The notes: generated by a model not told the origin, from the letters alone. Positions 9,017 to 18,880 are shown, counted from the first letter of the stretch. The stretch is DNA of 64,000 bases from Cytophagaceae bacterium (GCA_021151805.1 JAGKWN010000010.1:1-64000), one strand, 5' to 3'. Translations and numbers: made by a program.

Positions 9017-9727
9017 TTATTCGGAAGCGGAAAGGGCTTGTACCTTCGCTTTATACTTCTTGGCATCAGTTACATCCTGAGACTTTGGAAAGTCTGTGAT
9101 GATCTTATCGTATGCTTCAGCTGCTGATTTCCAGTCTTTATTTATTTCATACGCCAGTGCCAGCTTCATTAAATAAGAAGGTGTCAACTGTTCGTTTGGC
9201 TGGTGTTCAGAAGCTTTTTTGTAATACTTGATTGCGTTCTCATTATCTTTCAAATCAGAATATGCATCGCCCATGGCAGCCCAGCTGCGAGCCTGCATAA
9301 TTCCGTCGCTTGATGAATAATTTTCCAGGTTGCTGATCGCCTGCTCAAATTTACCTTGCTTTAAATAAATAATACCTGTGTAGAAAGATGCCAGTTTACC
9401 TGCATCTGTACCTGCGTATTCTTCCGCAACTGCTTCAAGACCCATGATCTCTTTTGCCGGATTACCTTTTAAAGCAAGTTCCAGAGAGTCTTGTTCAAAG
9501 TAGAAAACAGCAGCTTCCATTTCTTCCTGTGCAGTTGTGCTCTTTTCAGATTGATTGTATTTATAGAATACGAATGCAGCAATCAATGCAACAACAATCC
9601 CTAAGCCTGCCAAAACCGGAGTCTTATATTTTTCAATTAATTCTTCTGTTGACATTCCAGTATTTTTTGATTGTGTTGGTTGTTTTACTGCGTTTTCAGC
9701 AGTGTTTTTTTCGGTTAATTCAGCCAT
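9017..9727 (-). CDS. Membrane-anchored TPR protein (YfgM-like)
   Basis: A 236-residue protein with a short cytosolic N-terminus, one membrane helix at about residues 33-53, and an outward-facing tetratricopeptide region from 60 to 225. The repeat helices include KLASFYTGIIYLKQGKFEQA and the A-M-G-D-A-Y / A-I-K-Y-Y-K-K-A pattern. The architecture matches YfgM/Tetratricopeptide_21 proteins, which in other bacteria assist the SecYEG translocon and periplasmic chaperones; that role here is inference. The start at 9727 precedes a hydrophilic N-tail. It lies 22 bp downstream of pdhA on the same strand and may be cotranscribed. Confidence 0.82.
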   Translation of the reverse strand: MAELTEKNTAENAVKQPTQSKNTGMSTEELIEKYKTPVLAGLGIVVALIAAFVFYKYNQSEKSTTAQEEMEAAVFYFEQDSLELALKGNPAKEIMGLEAVAEEYAGTDAGKLASFYTGIIYLKQGKFEQAISNLENYSSSDGIMQARSWAAMGDAYSDLKDNENAIKYYKKASEHQPNEQLTPSYLMKLALAYEINKDWKSAAEAYDKIITDFPKSQDVTDAKKYKAKVQALSASE

Positions 9728-9749
9728 TATTATTTATAAAAAGTATTGA

Positions 9750-10793
9750 TTATTCGATGATGAACGGATAGTCTGTTTGTGTGTATACATCTTTGTAAGC
9801 TTCAGAAGCATCCGGGTATGGAGACTCTTCAGCAAATTTAACCGCTGCATCTACAGTTGTCTTGATTTTCGCATCAATCGCTTCAAGATCTGCTTCTGTA
9901 GCATATTTCTTTTCAAGGATTGTTGTACGCACTTTTTCGATCGGATCCTGTGCCTTGTAAGACTCAAGTTCTTCTTTTGTACGGTATTTAGCAGGGTCAG
10001 ACATAGAGTGACCTTTGTATCTGTATGTTCTGAACTCCAATAAAGTAGGGCCGCCACCAGTTCTTGCACGCGCCGCTGCTCTTGCAACTGCAAGGTGAAC
10101 TTCTTCAACGCTCATTGCATCTACTGCTTCAGAAGGCATGTCGTAAGATTCACCGATCTGGTATAACTCAGTTACATTTGATGTACGCTGTACAGAAGTA
10201 CCCATTGCATAACCATTGTTTTCAATAACAAAGATTACCGGGATATTCCAAAGCATTGCCAGGTTGAATGTTTCGTGTAAAGCTCCCTGACGCACCGCAC
10301 CATCACCCATGTAACAGATACATAAGTTGTCTGTACCTTTATACATTTCAGCAAATGCCAGGCCTGCACCCAAAGGAATCTGGCCTCCAACGATACCATG
10401 TCCTCCGGCAAAGTTTACTTCCTTATCGAAAATGTGCATTGAACCACCTTTTCCTTTAGAAATACCTGTTGCTTTCCCGTACATCTCAGCCATGATTGCA
10501 CCCGGGTCTGTACCCAAAACCAATGGCTGGCCGTGATCACGGTATGTAGTAATATAATGATCGCCTTTTTTCAACGCTGATACTGCACCTGCAGCACAAG
10601 CTTCCTGGCCAATGTATAAGTGACAGAAACCTTTAATCTTTTGCTGACCGTAAAGTTGTCCTGTCTTCTCTTCAAACTTTCTTACCAATTGCATTTTTTC
10701 ATACCAGAAAAGGTATGTTTCTTTGGTAAATGCTCCTGCGGATTCTACCTTTGTTTTAGTGTTATCCTTCGCTTTTTCTTTAACACTTGCCAT
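9750..10793 (-). CDS. pdhA: Pyruvate dehydrogenase E1 component, alpha subunit
   Basis: Thiamine-diphosphate-dependent E1 alpha subunit (347 residues) for oxidative decarboxylation of pyruvate to acetyl-CoA. The TPP-binding motif begins GDGAVRQG near residue 165 and ends about 30 residues on with ENNGYAMG. The phosphorylation-loop-like R-Y-K-G-H-S-M-S-D-P stretch is near 265. E1 beta and E2 are not in this window, so the complex is completed from elsewhere. A branched-chain or acetoin E1 alpha is possible by family, but the residues fit pyruvate dehydrogenase best. It is divergent from recF with 57 bp between them. Confidence 0.92.
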   Translation of the reverse strand: MASVKEKAKDNTKTKVESAGAFTKETYLFWYEKMQLVRKFEEKTGQLYGQQKIKGFCHLYIGQEACAAGAVSALKKGDHYITTYRDHGQPLVLGTDPGAIMAEMYGKATGISKGKGGSMHIFDKEVNFAGGHGIVGGQIPLGAGLAFAEMYKGTDNLCICYMGDGAVRQGALHETFNLAMLWNIPVIFVIENNGYAMGTSVQRTSNVTELYQIGESYDMPSEAVDAMSVEEVHLAVARAAARARTGGGPTLLEFRTYRYKGHSMSDPAKYRTKEELESYKAQDPIEKVRTTILEKKYATEADLEAIDAKIKTTVDAAVKFAEESPYPDASEAYKDVYTQTDYPFIIE

Positions 10794-10850
10794 CTCTTCT
10801 TATTTGTGCTGTTTACAGTATACTTTGAAGGGCTAAAATAAATAAAATTC

Positions 10851-11963
10851 ATGTATATTGAAAAGATAAGCCTGCTAAATTTCAAGAACTACCCTGAGCT
10901 GGAACTCTCTTTTTCGGAGCATATTAATTTATTTGTAGGCTTAAATGGAAGCGGAAAAACGAATTTGCTGGATGCAATTTATTGTTTGTGTTTGACAAAG
11001 AGCTTCTTAGCTTTCACCGACCAGCAGATGATTACCACCAACCAGGCATACTTTTCGGCTCTGGGCTGGTTTCACGAAAAATCAAAAGAATTTAAAATTC
11101 AATACGATTTCGACGGAAAAAAGAAGTCTTTTACTGTCGATAAGAAACCTTATACCCGGATTTCGGAACATATCGGCAAATTTCCGGCAATTGTTTTAAC
11201 CCCACACGATACCGATCTGATCCGGAATGGTGCCGAAGACCGCCGCCGGTTTTTCGATACCCTATTTTCACAGGCCGATCATGTGTATCTCGAAGCACTG
11301 ATCCGCTACACACACTTTATAAAACAACGCAACGCGCTGCTAAAGCAGGCTTCAGAAGGTGTGCTTATTGACCGTATCCTGATGGATGCGTACGACCATA
11401 ACCTATTGCAATCGGGCGCCATTATTGCCAGCAAACGCAATGAATACCTGAACCGCTTGCTCCCGATCTTCCAGGAATATTATACCTTATTGTCTCCTGA
11501 CCATGAGCGCACCACTATTGAATATGAAACGAAAGTGCTGGCTCCCGATTTCGAAAAAACATTTAAAGATTCGTATTCAAAAGACCTGATCCTGCAACGC
11601 ACCAATAAAGGCATTCATAAAGATGATTTCAAATTCATCATTAACGGAGAAGCGGTAAAACAATATGGCTCTCAAGGCCAGCAAAAGACCTTTGTCATTG
11701 CGCTGAAACTTGCCCAGTACGAGCTCTTGAAAGCATGTACAGGCCATACGCCTATTTTACTGATGGATGATATTTTTGATAAACTGGACGACCAGCGTAT
11801 TGAAAAGCTTATTTCCCTGGTTCAAAAATATGTAAAAGGCCAGTTATTCATCTCAGATGCACGTCCTGACCGTTCCGGCACTTTTTTTCAGTCAAATACA
11901 AAAGAATTTCGTATGTTTATAATAGATCAGGGCAAGGTTAAGCAATCTGATATCCGCTTCTAA
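10851..11963 (+). CDS. recF: DNA replication/repair ATPase RecF
   Basis: SMC-like ABC ATPase that helps RecO and RecR load RecA at gapped DNA. The Walker A motif GLNGSGKT is at residues 30-37. An ABC signature-like SQGQQK is near 277, and Walker B ILLMDDIFDKLD near 305. The length of 370 matches RecF (about 360-375). It has an ATG start and is followed after 16 bp by a DUF721/DciA-like gene, a pairing that recurs in Bacteroidota. Confidence 0.95.
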   Translation: MYIEKISLLNFKNYPELELSFSEHINLFVGLNGSGKTNLLDAIYCLCLTKSFLAFTDQQMITTNQAYFSALGWFHEKSKEFKIQYDFDGKKKSFTVDKKPYTRISEHIGKFPAIVLTPHDTDLIRNGAEDRRRFFDTLFSQADHVYLEALIRYTHFIKQRNALLKQASEGVLIDRILMDAYDHNLLQSGAIIASKRNEYLNRLLPIFQEYYTLLSPDHERTTIEYETKVLAPDFEKTFKDSYSKDLILQRTNKGIHKDDFKFIINGEAVKQYGSQGQQKTFVIALKLAQYELLKACTGHTPILLMDDIFDKLDDQRIEKLISLVQKYVKGQLFISDARPDRSGTFFQSNTKEFRMFIIDQGKVKQSDIRF

Positions 11964-11979
11964 AAAGAATAATTTTCTT

Positions 11980-12297
11980 ATGTATAATAAACCTGAACGT
12001 GATTTTAAGCGCAAAAAGGATTCATTAAGCATTGGCGATGCCATTGAGGATTGGATGGATCAGTTGCGCGTGCGCGGGAAGTACAAGGAAACCTATATTA
12101 TTCAGAACTGGGAAAAGATCATGGGCGCACCAATTGCCCGCAGAACAACCAATCTTTATATCCGTAATAAAAAATTATACATACATCTTTCTTCAGCACC
12201 TTTAAAACACGAATTAAATCAATCCAAACACAAGGTTGTTGAGTTACTTAATAAAGCTTCGGGGGATAAAGTGTTAGAAGATGTAGTGTTCCTATAA
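11980..12297 (+). CDS. DUF721/DciA-like protein
   Basis: A 105-residue small basic protein of the DUF721 family, whose better-studied members (DciA) load the replicative helicase. Visible signatures are an N-terminal helix ending in 'MDQLRVRGKYKE', an 'NWEKIMG.PIARRT' segment, and the strand 'LYIHLSSAPLKHEL'. It lies 16 bp after recF and is probably cotranscribed with it. The helicase-loading role is established for some proteobacterial and actinobacterial members and is inferred here. Confidence 0.82.
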   Translation: MYNKPERDFKRKKDSLSIGDAIEDWMDQLRVRGKYKETYIIQNWEKIMGAPIARRTTNLYIRNKKLYIHLSSAPLKHELNQSKHKVVELLNKASGDKVLEDVVFL

Positions 12298-12306
12298 ATC
12301 TAATAT

Positions 12307-15300
12307 ATGATGGCTTTTAACCGTAAAACCAGCCTGTTTCTGCTTTTTGTTCTTTTCTTTCACGCTTCATCTTCCTGGGCGCAGTATGCGCCAGAAAAAA
12401 TAAAGGGAGGATTGTTCGTTGAAAATAAAGGTCAATGGAATGAAAACGTACTTTACCGGTCTGAGATTCCTTCAGGCCAGTTGTATATAGAAAAAAATCG
12501 TTTTTTATTTAATTTTTATGATGCGGAGGCTGCCAGCATTCACCCTCATCAACATGCCGGAGATGCTGTTACAGATGCCTCTTCGAATGAACGTGTGGCA
12601 AACAATACAAATCCCAAGCCTGTTAGAAAGCCTATTCAAGCGCACGCCTATGAAGTTGAATTTTTAGGGTGCTCTCAAATTAGTTCAACACAAGGAGTTG
12701 ATCCTGTATCTTATTCCTATAATTACTTTAAAGGTAAAGATCAAAGTAAATGGGGTGGAAACGCTCATGCGTTTCAAAAAACTGTTTTAAACGATGTTTA
12801 TCCCAATATTTCTCTGGTATGTTTCGGACAGGAGACCGGTTTTAAATATGAATTCCATTTAAAAGCCGGAATTGAACCTTCTGTTATACAAATGAAATAT
12901 AATGGTGTTGATAGTGTTTATCTTAAAAATGGTGAACTGTTCATTAATACTTCTGTTACGGATTTTTATGAACAAAAGCCTTATGCTTACCAGGAAATTG
13001 CTGGTAGAAGAATTACCGTTGCCTGCCAATTCCAATTGGTTAATAACATTTTAAGTTTCGTTTTCCCTAAAGGTTATAATAAGAGTTATCCGCTGGTTGT
13101 TGATCCACAACTGATTTTTTCTACCTATTCAGGCTCAACAGCAGATAACTGGGGCAACTCAGCGACTTATGATGACGACGGAAATACTTATATGGTTGGT
13201 ACCGCCTTTGATCAGGGCTATCCTGTAACCTTAGGTGCTTATCAGGTTGTTTACCGCGGATATGCTACGATTGACACAGATGTTGCCATCATGAAATTTG
13301 GTCCGCTTGGCGAACTATTGTATGCAACCTATCTGGGTGGTGTTGAAACAGAGTTTCCCAGCAGCTGTATTGTTAACAGTAAAAAACAATTGGTCTTGTT
13401 TGGGTTTACCGGTTCTGATGGAACATATGGGCAGGCGTTTCCAACAACTTCAGGAGCTTACAGTGAATCTTTCGCTGGTGGCAGTCAGATTTTACCATTA
13501 GGCATTTATGATGGGGTTTACTTTTTTCAGGGCAGTGATCTTTTTATTTCAACGCTAAGTGAAAATGGCGACCAATTAATCACTTCAACCTTGATCGGGG
13601 GAAGTGGTAATGATGGTTTAAGTCAGGAGTACGAAAAAATCAGCCGTAATTACGGAGACCAGCTTCGGGGAGAAATTTTTTGTGATGACAAGGATGAAGT
13701 TTATATCGTTACCAAAACATATTCCGCTGATATTATCAATACTGCAGTGCCGGGTTATGATCAAACGTTCCACGGGCAGATTGACGGTTATGTTTGTAAG
13801 CTGACAAGCGATTTAAGCACGATGATCTGGAATACCTATTTTGGCGGATCAGGATTTGATGCCGGCTATTCTATTCGTGTAGCGGCTGATAAATCAGTAT
13901 ATATCACAGGAGGAACAACCAGTACAGATCTTCCAGGCACAAGCGCAGGGCTAAAACCAACCATGAATGCAGGTGATACGGATGGATTCATTGCACATTT
14001 CAGTGCTGATGGAACAACGTTGCTTCACGCGACTTATATTGGTACTTCATCTTATGACCAATCATTTTTCATTCAGCTCGATGCATCAGAAAATATTTAT
14101 ATTCTTGGCCAGACATTAGGCAACTACCCCATGTCTGCAGGGGTCTATGGACAAGCAAGAACGGGACAATTTATTCAGAAGATCGACCCGACCTTATCAT
14201 TGGCTTTATTGTCAACTACGTTTGGAAATCAACAGAATGCAGTAAGCATAGTACCTACAGCATTTCTGGTTAATAAGTGTGATAATATTCTCATCTCAGG
14301 CTGGGGTGGAAGTGTGAATATAAATTATTATCCTCCAAACCAAGGTTCGAATCCAAACCCGAACCAATATGTAAGAGGAAATACATACAATCTTCAAACG
14401 ACTCCTAATGGTAAATTCCGCACTACCGATGGATCTGATTTTTATTTACTTGTTATTGAAAAAGAATTTAAAAGCCTCTTGTATGCTACTTTCTATGGAG
14501 GATATGGTGAAAGAGATCACGTAGATGGGGGTACAAGCCGCTTTGATAAAAACGGGATCATCTATCAATCTGTATGTGCAAGCTGCGGCGGTACATCTTT
14601 GTTCCCTGTTACAGCAAATGCACATTCAAAAACAAACAATTCCACCAATTGCAACAATGCCTGTTTCAAATATGATTTGACAACATTGCGGGCAGACTTC
14701 GATGTTGATAAAACAACCGGATGTGATACACTTACTGTTCATCTTACAAATAAAAGTGATGGCGGGTCTTCCTATGAATGGGATCTTGGAGATGGCACCA
14801 AGATCAACGGACCAGGACCAATTACGCATCTCTATAAAAAACCTGGTACATACATAATTAAGTTTATCGTAACAGATCCTACAACTTGTATCGGTAAAGA
14901 CACAGCAGAGAAAAAAGTTACAATCTATTCACTTCCTTCCATTGGTGTAAACCTTACTGATACTACCATCTGTAATGGTGACACGATCAGTATACTAAAA
15001 AACTGTAATCCATATTACATCTATTCCTGGTCGCCAACAACGGAAGTAATTAATCCGAATGTTTGTGATGCATTGTTCCATCCGTCACAAACAAGACCTT
15101 ATTACCTGTCGGTTACTGATACAAATAAATGCGTGCTTAAAGACACAATACTGATTAATGTTGCAACGCTATCGGCTGTAATTGACTGGGAAAATTTAAC
15201 TCCCTGCAATGGAAGGCCAACGGCAAGATTGTATAACCCAAGCAGCGGTCCGCTACATTATCTATGGACATTTGGCGACGGACATTCTTCAACAGATGTA

Positions 15301-15651
15301 TCACCGATACATGAATACGGAAACTGGGGAACATATCCTGTTGCTGTCAGCATATATAACGACTATTGTGCAGCAACAGCAGTAGGGTCAGTCACAATCA
15401 ATGAAATAATTATTCCTAACCTTTTCACACCAAACGGCGATGCGAAGAATGATTGCTTTGAGATCAAAGGCTTGTACCCGAACTGGCATGTAGAAATATA
15501 TAATGCATGGAGTAAATGTGTGTTTAAATCCGAATCATACAAAAACGATTTCTGCGCGGATGAGGTGAGCTCAAGCGTGTATTACTACTGGATCTGCGCA
15601 CCTTATGGAGATTGCTGCAAGAGCTGGGTACAGATCATTAAAGACAAATAA
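12307..15651 (+). CDS. Secreted SBBP/PKD protein with T9SS type B (CHU_C) tail
   Basis: A 1114-residue exported protein. A signal peptide spans residues 1-25, ending S-S-W-A-Q. The middle (about 250-780) holds repeated strands of the SBBP kind, with recurring D-x-D-G-N, A-T-Y-L/F-G-G and G-S-G-x-D patterns. Two PKD-like domains follow (about 795-870 with YEWDLGDG, and about 1000-1070 with YLWTFGDG). The last 80 residues are the gliding-motility-associated C-terminal domain (IIPNLFTPNGDAKNDCFEIK), which directs export by T9SS. The C-terminal third is rich in Cys, suggesting disulfides on the cell surface. Its ligand is unknown; adhesion or a surface role is likely. It is followed after 9 bp by a small secreted protein. 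Confidence 0.88.
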   Translation: MMAFNRKTSLFLLFVLFFHASSSWAQYAPEKIKGGLFVENKGQWNENVLYRSEIPSGQLYIEKNRFLFNFYDAEAASIHPHQHAGDAVTDASSNERVANNTNPKPVRKPIQAHAYEVEFLGCSQISSTQGVDPVSYSYNYFKGKDQSKWGGNAHAFQKTVLNDVYPNISLVCFGQETGFKYEFHLKAGIEPSVIQMKYNGVDSVYLKNGELFINTSVTDFYEQKPYAYQEIAGRRITVACQFQLVNNILSFVFPKGYNKSYPLVVDPQLIFSTYSGSTADNWGNSATYDDDGNTYMVGTAFDQGYPVTLGAYQVVYRGYATIDTDVAIMKFGPLGELLYATYLGGVETEFPSSCIVNSKKQLVLFGFTGSDGTYGQAFPTTSGAYSESFAGGSQILPLGIYDGVYFFQGSDLFISTLSENGDQLITSTLIGGSGNDGLSQEYEKISRNYGDQLRGEIFCDDKDEVYIVTKTYSADIINTAVPGYDQTFHGQIDGYVCKLTSDLSTMIWNTYFGGSGFDAGYSIRVAADKSVYITGGTTSTDLPGTSAGLKPTMNAGDTDGFIAHFSADGTTLLHATYIGTSSYDQSFFIQLDASENIYILGQTLGNYPMSAGVYGQARTGQFIQKIDPTLSLALLSTTFGNQQNAVSIVPTAFLVNKCDNILISGWGGSVNINYYPPNQGSNPNPNQYVRGNTYNLQTTPNGKFRTTDGSDFYLLVIEKEFKSLLYATFYGGYGERDHVDGGTSRFDKNGIIYQSVCASCGGTSLFPVTANAHSKTNNSTNCNNACFKYDLTTLRADFDVDKTTGCDTLTVHLTNKSDGGSSYEWDLGDGTKINGPGPITHLYKKPGTYIIKFIVTDPTTCIGKDTAEKKVTIYSLPSIGVNLTDTTICNGDTISILKNCNPYYIYSWSPTTEVINPNVCDALFHPSQTRPYYLSVTDTNKCVLKDTILINVATLSAVIDWENLTPCNGRPTARLYNPSSGPLHYLWTFGDGHSSTDVSPIHEYGNWGTYPVAVSIYNDYCAATAVGSVTINEIIIPNLFTPNGDAKNDCFEIKGLYPNWHVEIYNAWSKCVFKSESYKNDFCADEVSSSVYYYWICAPYGDCCKSWVQIIKDK

Positions 15652-15660
15652 GCCCTGCAG

Positions 15661-16215
15661 ATGACAAAGTTGTTATTTACCTTCTTCTCTATTATTTTTT
15701 ATTTTGCTGCCTATTCTCAAAGCACAAGTCCGGTAACGACTGTACCTGTTGAGCTTGGCCGCACCATACAATATCAGTCAACCGCTGATTGGGTAAAAAC
15801 TTCTTTTTATCAGGATAAAAAGAAGGGTGTTGAAATACTCAATTATGAACGCAAAGCTGTAGAAACAGAAGCAAATAAACGTTTTGTGGCAACACAGGCC
15901 TGCAAAACAGAACCGGCACGCGGTGCAGATATTAAAACCTATTCCCTGGCTAGCCTGGCTTTTTTTCAAAAAAAGAAAGATTTTAAAATTTTAAAAACCA
16001 TCACCCATACCGACGGCCTGCTGCAGATCTCCTATGCCATTGGTTACTGGGCTACTTATACCGATGACACCGGCATCACACATAAAGTTATTATCATTCA
16101 CGGCATCCACCCAAATGGAAAAGGCTTCCAGTTTTTTATTGATTGTCCGGAGCCGGCTTTTGTAACGCTGGAAGAAGAAATCACAGCGCAGGTACGCTCG
16201 CTGCAGATTAAATAA
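15661..16215 (+). CDS. Secreted protein of unknown function
   Basis: A 184-residue protein with a signal peptide (residues 1-19, ending A-Y-S-Q) and a soluble body. No domain is recognised. It contains two Cys in the mature part and a strand-rich C-terminus (HKVIIIHGIHPNGKG, then FQFFIDCPEPAFVTLEE). It starts 9 bp after the large T9SS-B gene and may share its transcript, so a role with that surface protein is possible. A strong hairpin follows at 16293. Confidence 0.6.
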   Translation: MTKLLFTFFSIIFYFAAYSQSTSPVTTVPVELGRTIQYQSTADWVKTSFYQDKKKGVEILNYERKAVETEANKRFVATQACKTEPARGADIKTYSLASLAFFQKKKDFKILKTITHTDGLLQISYAIGYWATYTDDTGITHKVIIIHGIHPNGKGFQFFIDCPEPAFVTLEEEITAQVRSLQIK

Positions 16216-16292
16216 AGTGTTTGAATAAAGTAAATTGAAAATCTAATCCTTGAAGGGTTTTCCTTTGAGTTACTTTCCGCTTAATAAAAAAA

Positions 16293-16322
16293 GAAGCGAC
16301 GTGTTGGGAATCACATCGCTTC
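16293..16322. terminator. Hairpin after the 12.3-16.2 kb genes
   Basis: Stem GAAGCGA/TCGCTTC, extended by GTG/CAC across one mismatch, loop of 8 nt. A-rich sequence precedes it and 'TAAACTTT' follows. It fits a terminator between convergent transcripts. Confidence 0.6.
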
Positions 16323-16517
16323 TAAACTTTAACAGGTTATTATGAACAGGAAAATTTGTTATCTATTACTTGTTTATTCCTTTTCCTGTCTGAAAGTAAC
16401 CCCCTTTTTGAATATTTTTTTGCTGAAATAATGATTTTTAAACGCCTGTTTTATAGTTAATTATATAAAAAAATCGCGATTCATACCACTAAATCGGTTG
16501 AATAGGTACAAACAACA
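16323..16517. other. Intergenic remainder with no recognised gene
   Basis: The gap from 16216 to 16517 (302 bp) between convergent genes holds the hairpin at 16293-16322 and otherwise AT-rich sequence with short in-frame stops. Nothing else was recognised. Confidence 0.5.
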
Positions 16518-18071
16518 TTACTTATAAAAAGAATATGTTTTGAAGGTGTTTGAGGAAGCAATCAGATAGCCAATGATAATTCTATCTTCTAAATCCACAA
16601 TTCGGATCAGTTCAGGTGTTTTATCTTTAAACATAGCTGTTTCAAAATTACTTACCCGTTCCCGCAGCGATATTGGCACAATCCCAGGTTCCTGTTTAAA
16701 TGAAGCAGAATCAATCATGCTATGAAAATAGATCGTGCGAATGGTTGTTGTTGTACTGTTATAGGGATAATAACCTGAATATCCATTGTAATAACCCGGA
16801 GCTCCGTAGCCATAATTTCCCATACCGCCGTATCCCATGCCCATACCTCCCATGCCCATCCCACCATATCCCATACCCATACCACCATATCCCATGCCCA
16901 TACCCATTCCGATCGAAAAATTGGGACCGTTTCCGGCATTCGGGCTGTTGCCATAACCGCCGGAAACATATTCTTCATAACTGCCAATTTCCACTACATA
17001 GATACTATCTTTTCTGTTAACAGAAATGCTCAGGTTGCTGGCAAGGGCTTTTTTGAAAAACTCCTGAGAATCTTCCAAAACCCTTTGTTTATCGGTACTG
17101 TTCTCCTGGATAATAGCCCCGTTTTTAAAATTAATAACATCTTGCGGGGTCGCGTAAAAAGTCGCATAGGTATTATTCGAATCAACATTCACAACAGTGA
17201 AAGTCAATTGTTCAGGAGTCATCGTTACTCTGAATAATTTGTCTTCAAACAAAAATGAATTGCCTTGCTTTTTAGCTGAATGATTTCCTTTATTCTGATT
17301 AAATACAAACTGCTTATACGTGCAAGTGCTTTTTGCCACATCAATATGAACAACGCTGGTGTAATCCGGATCGTCAAAGATCAGATAAATATTATGACCA
17401 AACGTGTAGATCTTTTTTGTTGCGCGTGCAGACTTAACATTGTTCTCTACCTTGTAATTGACACGGTCAATACCTAAGGTTGCTTCGGGCTCTTCATTCA
17501 GCAGATTGTTTCCCGAACCTAATCGTTTATACATGTCCGGCATTTCAACCTCGAAAGAGGTTTGTGTTAATTTGTTTTCTGAAACAGCGTGCAGCGTCAG
17601 TTCACTCTTTCCGCTGGTAGCCGTTAGTACATAGAATGTATCATTCAGGAAAAAGCTTTTCAAAAATTTTGAAGAATAAGGCAGCTGTCCCACGGTTCTT
17701 TTTGACATATTCCCGCTTTGTCTGTTCACACTTAGTTGAGTAATGCCTCTGGTGTGTTCACTAAAAAAATAGATCGTACAGCTATCGCCGGTCAATTGTG
17801 TTCCAAGATAAGCATCACGGCTAACCTGTGGTGGAATCGTAAGCACAAGATCCGATAGTTTTTTATTTTGTTTGTCAAAAAAAGTGACCTCCAGGTTCTT
17901 GCTTGTTTGAAACACGAATGCGTAATTCCCTGCTGTATCAACAGCAGAATAAATACTCTGTGTTTTTTTTACCAGCAATTCGTATTCGCTTTCTGCATTT
18001 TGTGCAGAACAGAACAAGGCTGTAAACAAGCAGATACTAAAAAATATATATGTAATTATTCTTTGGGTCAT
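16518..18071 (-). CDS. Secreted protein with Gly-Met-Tyr-rich segment
   Basis: A 517-residue exported protein with a signal peptide at 1-23 (ending L-F-C-S-A-Q). The bulk (30-375) is a strand-rich region without a recognised domain, possibly a propeller-like fold. A striking low-complexity segment at about 388-445 consists of GMGMGYGG / GMGMGG units and then Tyr-Gly-rich sequence (GYGAPGYYNGYSGYY). A folded C-terminal part of about 70 residues follows. The repeat is in the reading frame and is not a sequencing shadow. Such segments are often flexible linkers or self-associating surface sequences. The gene is divergent from the membrane protein at 18182. Confidence 0.65.
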   Translation of the reverse strand: MTQRIITYIFFSICLFTALFCSAQNAESEYELLVKKTQSIYSAVDTAGNYAFVFQTSKNLEVTFFDKQNKKLSDLVLTIPPQVSRDAYLGTQLTGDSCTIYFFSEHTRGITQLSVNRQSGNMSKRTVGQLPYSSKFLKSFFLNDTFYVLTATSGKSELTLHAVSENKLTQTSFEVEMPDMYKRLGSGNNLLNEEPEATLGIDRVNYKVENNVKSARATKKIYTFGHNIYLIFDDPDYTSVVHIDVAKSTCTYKQFVFNQNKGNHSAKKQGNSFLFEDKLFRVTMTPEQLTFTVVNVDSNNTYATFYATPQDVINFKNGAIIQENSTDKQRVLEDSQEFFKKALASNLSISVNRKDSIYVVEIGSYEEYVSGGYGNSPNAGNGPNFSIGMGMGMGYGGMGMGYGGMGMGGMGMGYGGMGNYGYGAPGYYNGYSGYYPYNSTTTTIRTIYFHSMIDSASFKQEPGIVPISLRERVSNFETAMFKDKTPELIRIVDLEDRIIIGYLIASSNTFKTYSFYK

Positions 18072-18181
18072 TTCAATTTTTTACTCGTTGAATTTAGATA
18101 AATATACTCTCTTTAGAACAAATTCAATATAATAATGATTTCGCTTTTTATATATTTATCGTCAAATTGCTGGCGCATACT

Positions 18182-18877
18182 ATGATCTTACTTAAGAAAT
18201 ACGGCCCTATCAGCCTTATTTATATTATTCTGAATATTCTACTTTTTATTTTTTGGTGGGTAGTTACAGATCCGGGTAATTACATTTGGCAATCTATTGA
18301 CGCTGAGAAAGAGATCCTTTTGGTGTCAGCATGTAACAAGCTCTTTTTAATCAAGTATTATGTTTATTTTGTTGTATTTAATTGCTTGCTTACTGCGCTT
18401 GCATTCTATGAATTAAAACGAATGTTGCGGATTGGTATTGTGTTGTTTGCTGTTGCCTTTTTCTTTATTACAAAAAATCTTTTTGATCCTTATATAGGTC
18501 GCAACTATTACACGATATTTGAAAATCAAAAGGTCTCAAAAAATTTCATTTTAGAGCCTGTTTCTGATGCCGGTAAATCCATCGGTCCTTTTCTACTGGA
18601 AAAATTAAATGAGAAGCCTTCTTACAGCAGGGAGCAGGCGGCCAAAGGCTTAGGCATCATACGCTTCACTGCTGCAACAGAAAAACTGACGCACATTCTT
18701 TACGACAGCACCGAGCTGATCTCAATGCGTGCTGAATGTTTTTATGCACTCACAAAAATGGATACCCCTGAATCGAAAAAAGAACTTGAAGAGTTTTCTG
18801 TGACGCATAACGAACAGTCGGGCGACAGCTTACTGATCGATCGCATTAATTTTGTTGAAACGCAGGATATTTATTGA
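18182..18877 (+). CDS. Membrane protein with HEAT-like C-terminal region
   Basis: A 231-residue protein from the ATG at 18182; an upstream TTG at 18167 would add only five residues. Three hydrophobic segments fall at about 9-31, 58-78 and 83-103. The soluble C-terminal part (150-231) contains helical pairs such as SREQAAKGLGIIRFTAATEKL and M-R-A-E-C-F-Y-A-L-T-K-M, resembling short HEAT/Armadillo repeats. No function is known. It converges closely (3 bp) with the methyltransferase gene on the other strand. Confidence 0.6.
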   Translation: MILLKKYGPISLIYIILNILLFIFWWVVTDPGNYIWQSIDAEKEILLVSACNKLFLIKYYVYFVVFNCLLTALAFYELKRMLRIGIVLFAVAFFFITKNLFDPYIGRNYYTIFENQKVSKNFILEPVSDAGKSIGPFLLEKLNEKPSYSREQAAKGLGIIRFTAATEKLTHILYDSTELISMRAECFYALTKMDTPESKKELEEFSVTHNEQSGDSLLIDRINFVETQDIY

Positions 18878-18880
18878 TAC

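Noticed and set aside
16715..16987. Met/Trp-rich 90-residue open frame on the minus strand
   Set aside because: It is the other frame of the Gly-Met-Tyr repeat of the gene at 16518-18071; the repeat keeps it free of stops.
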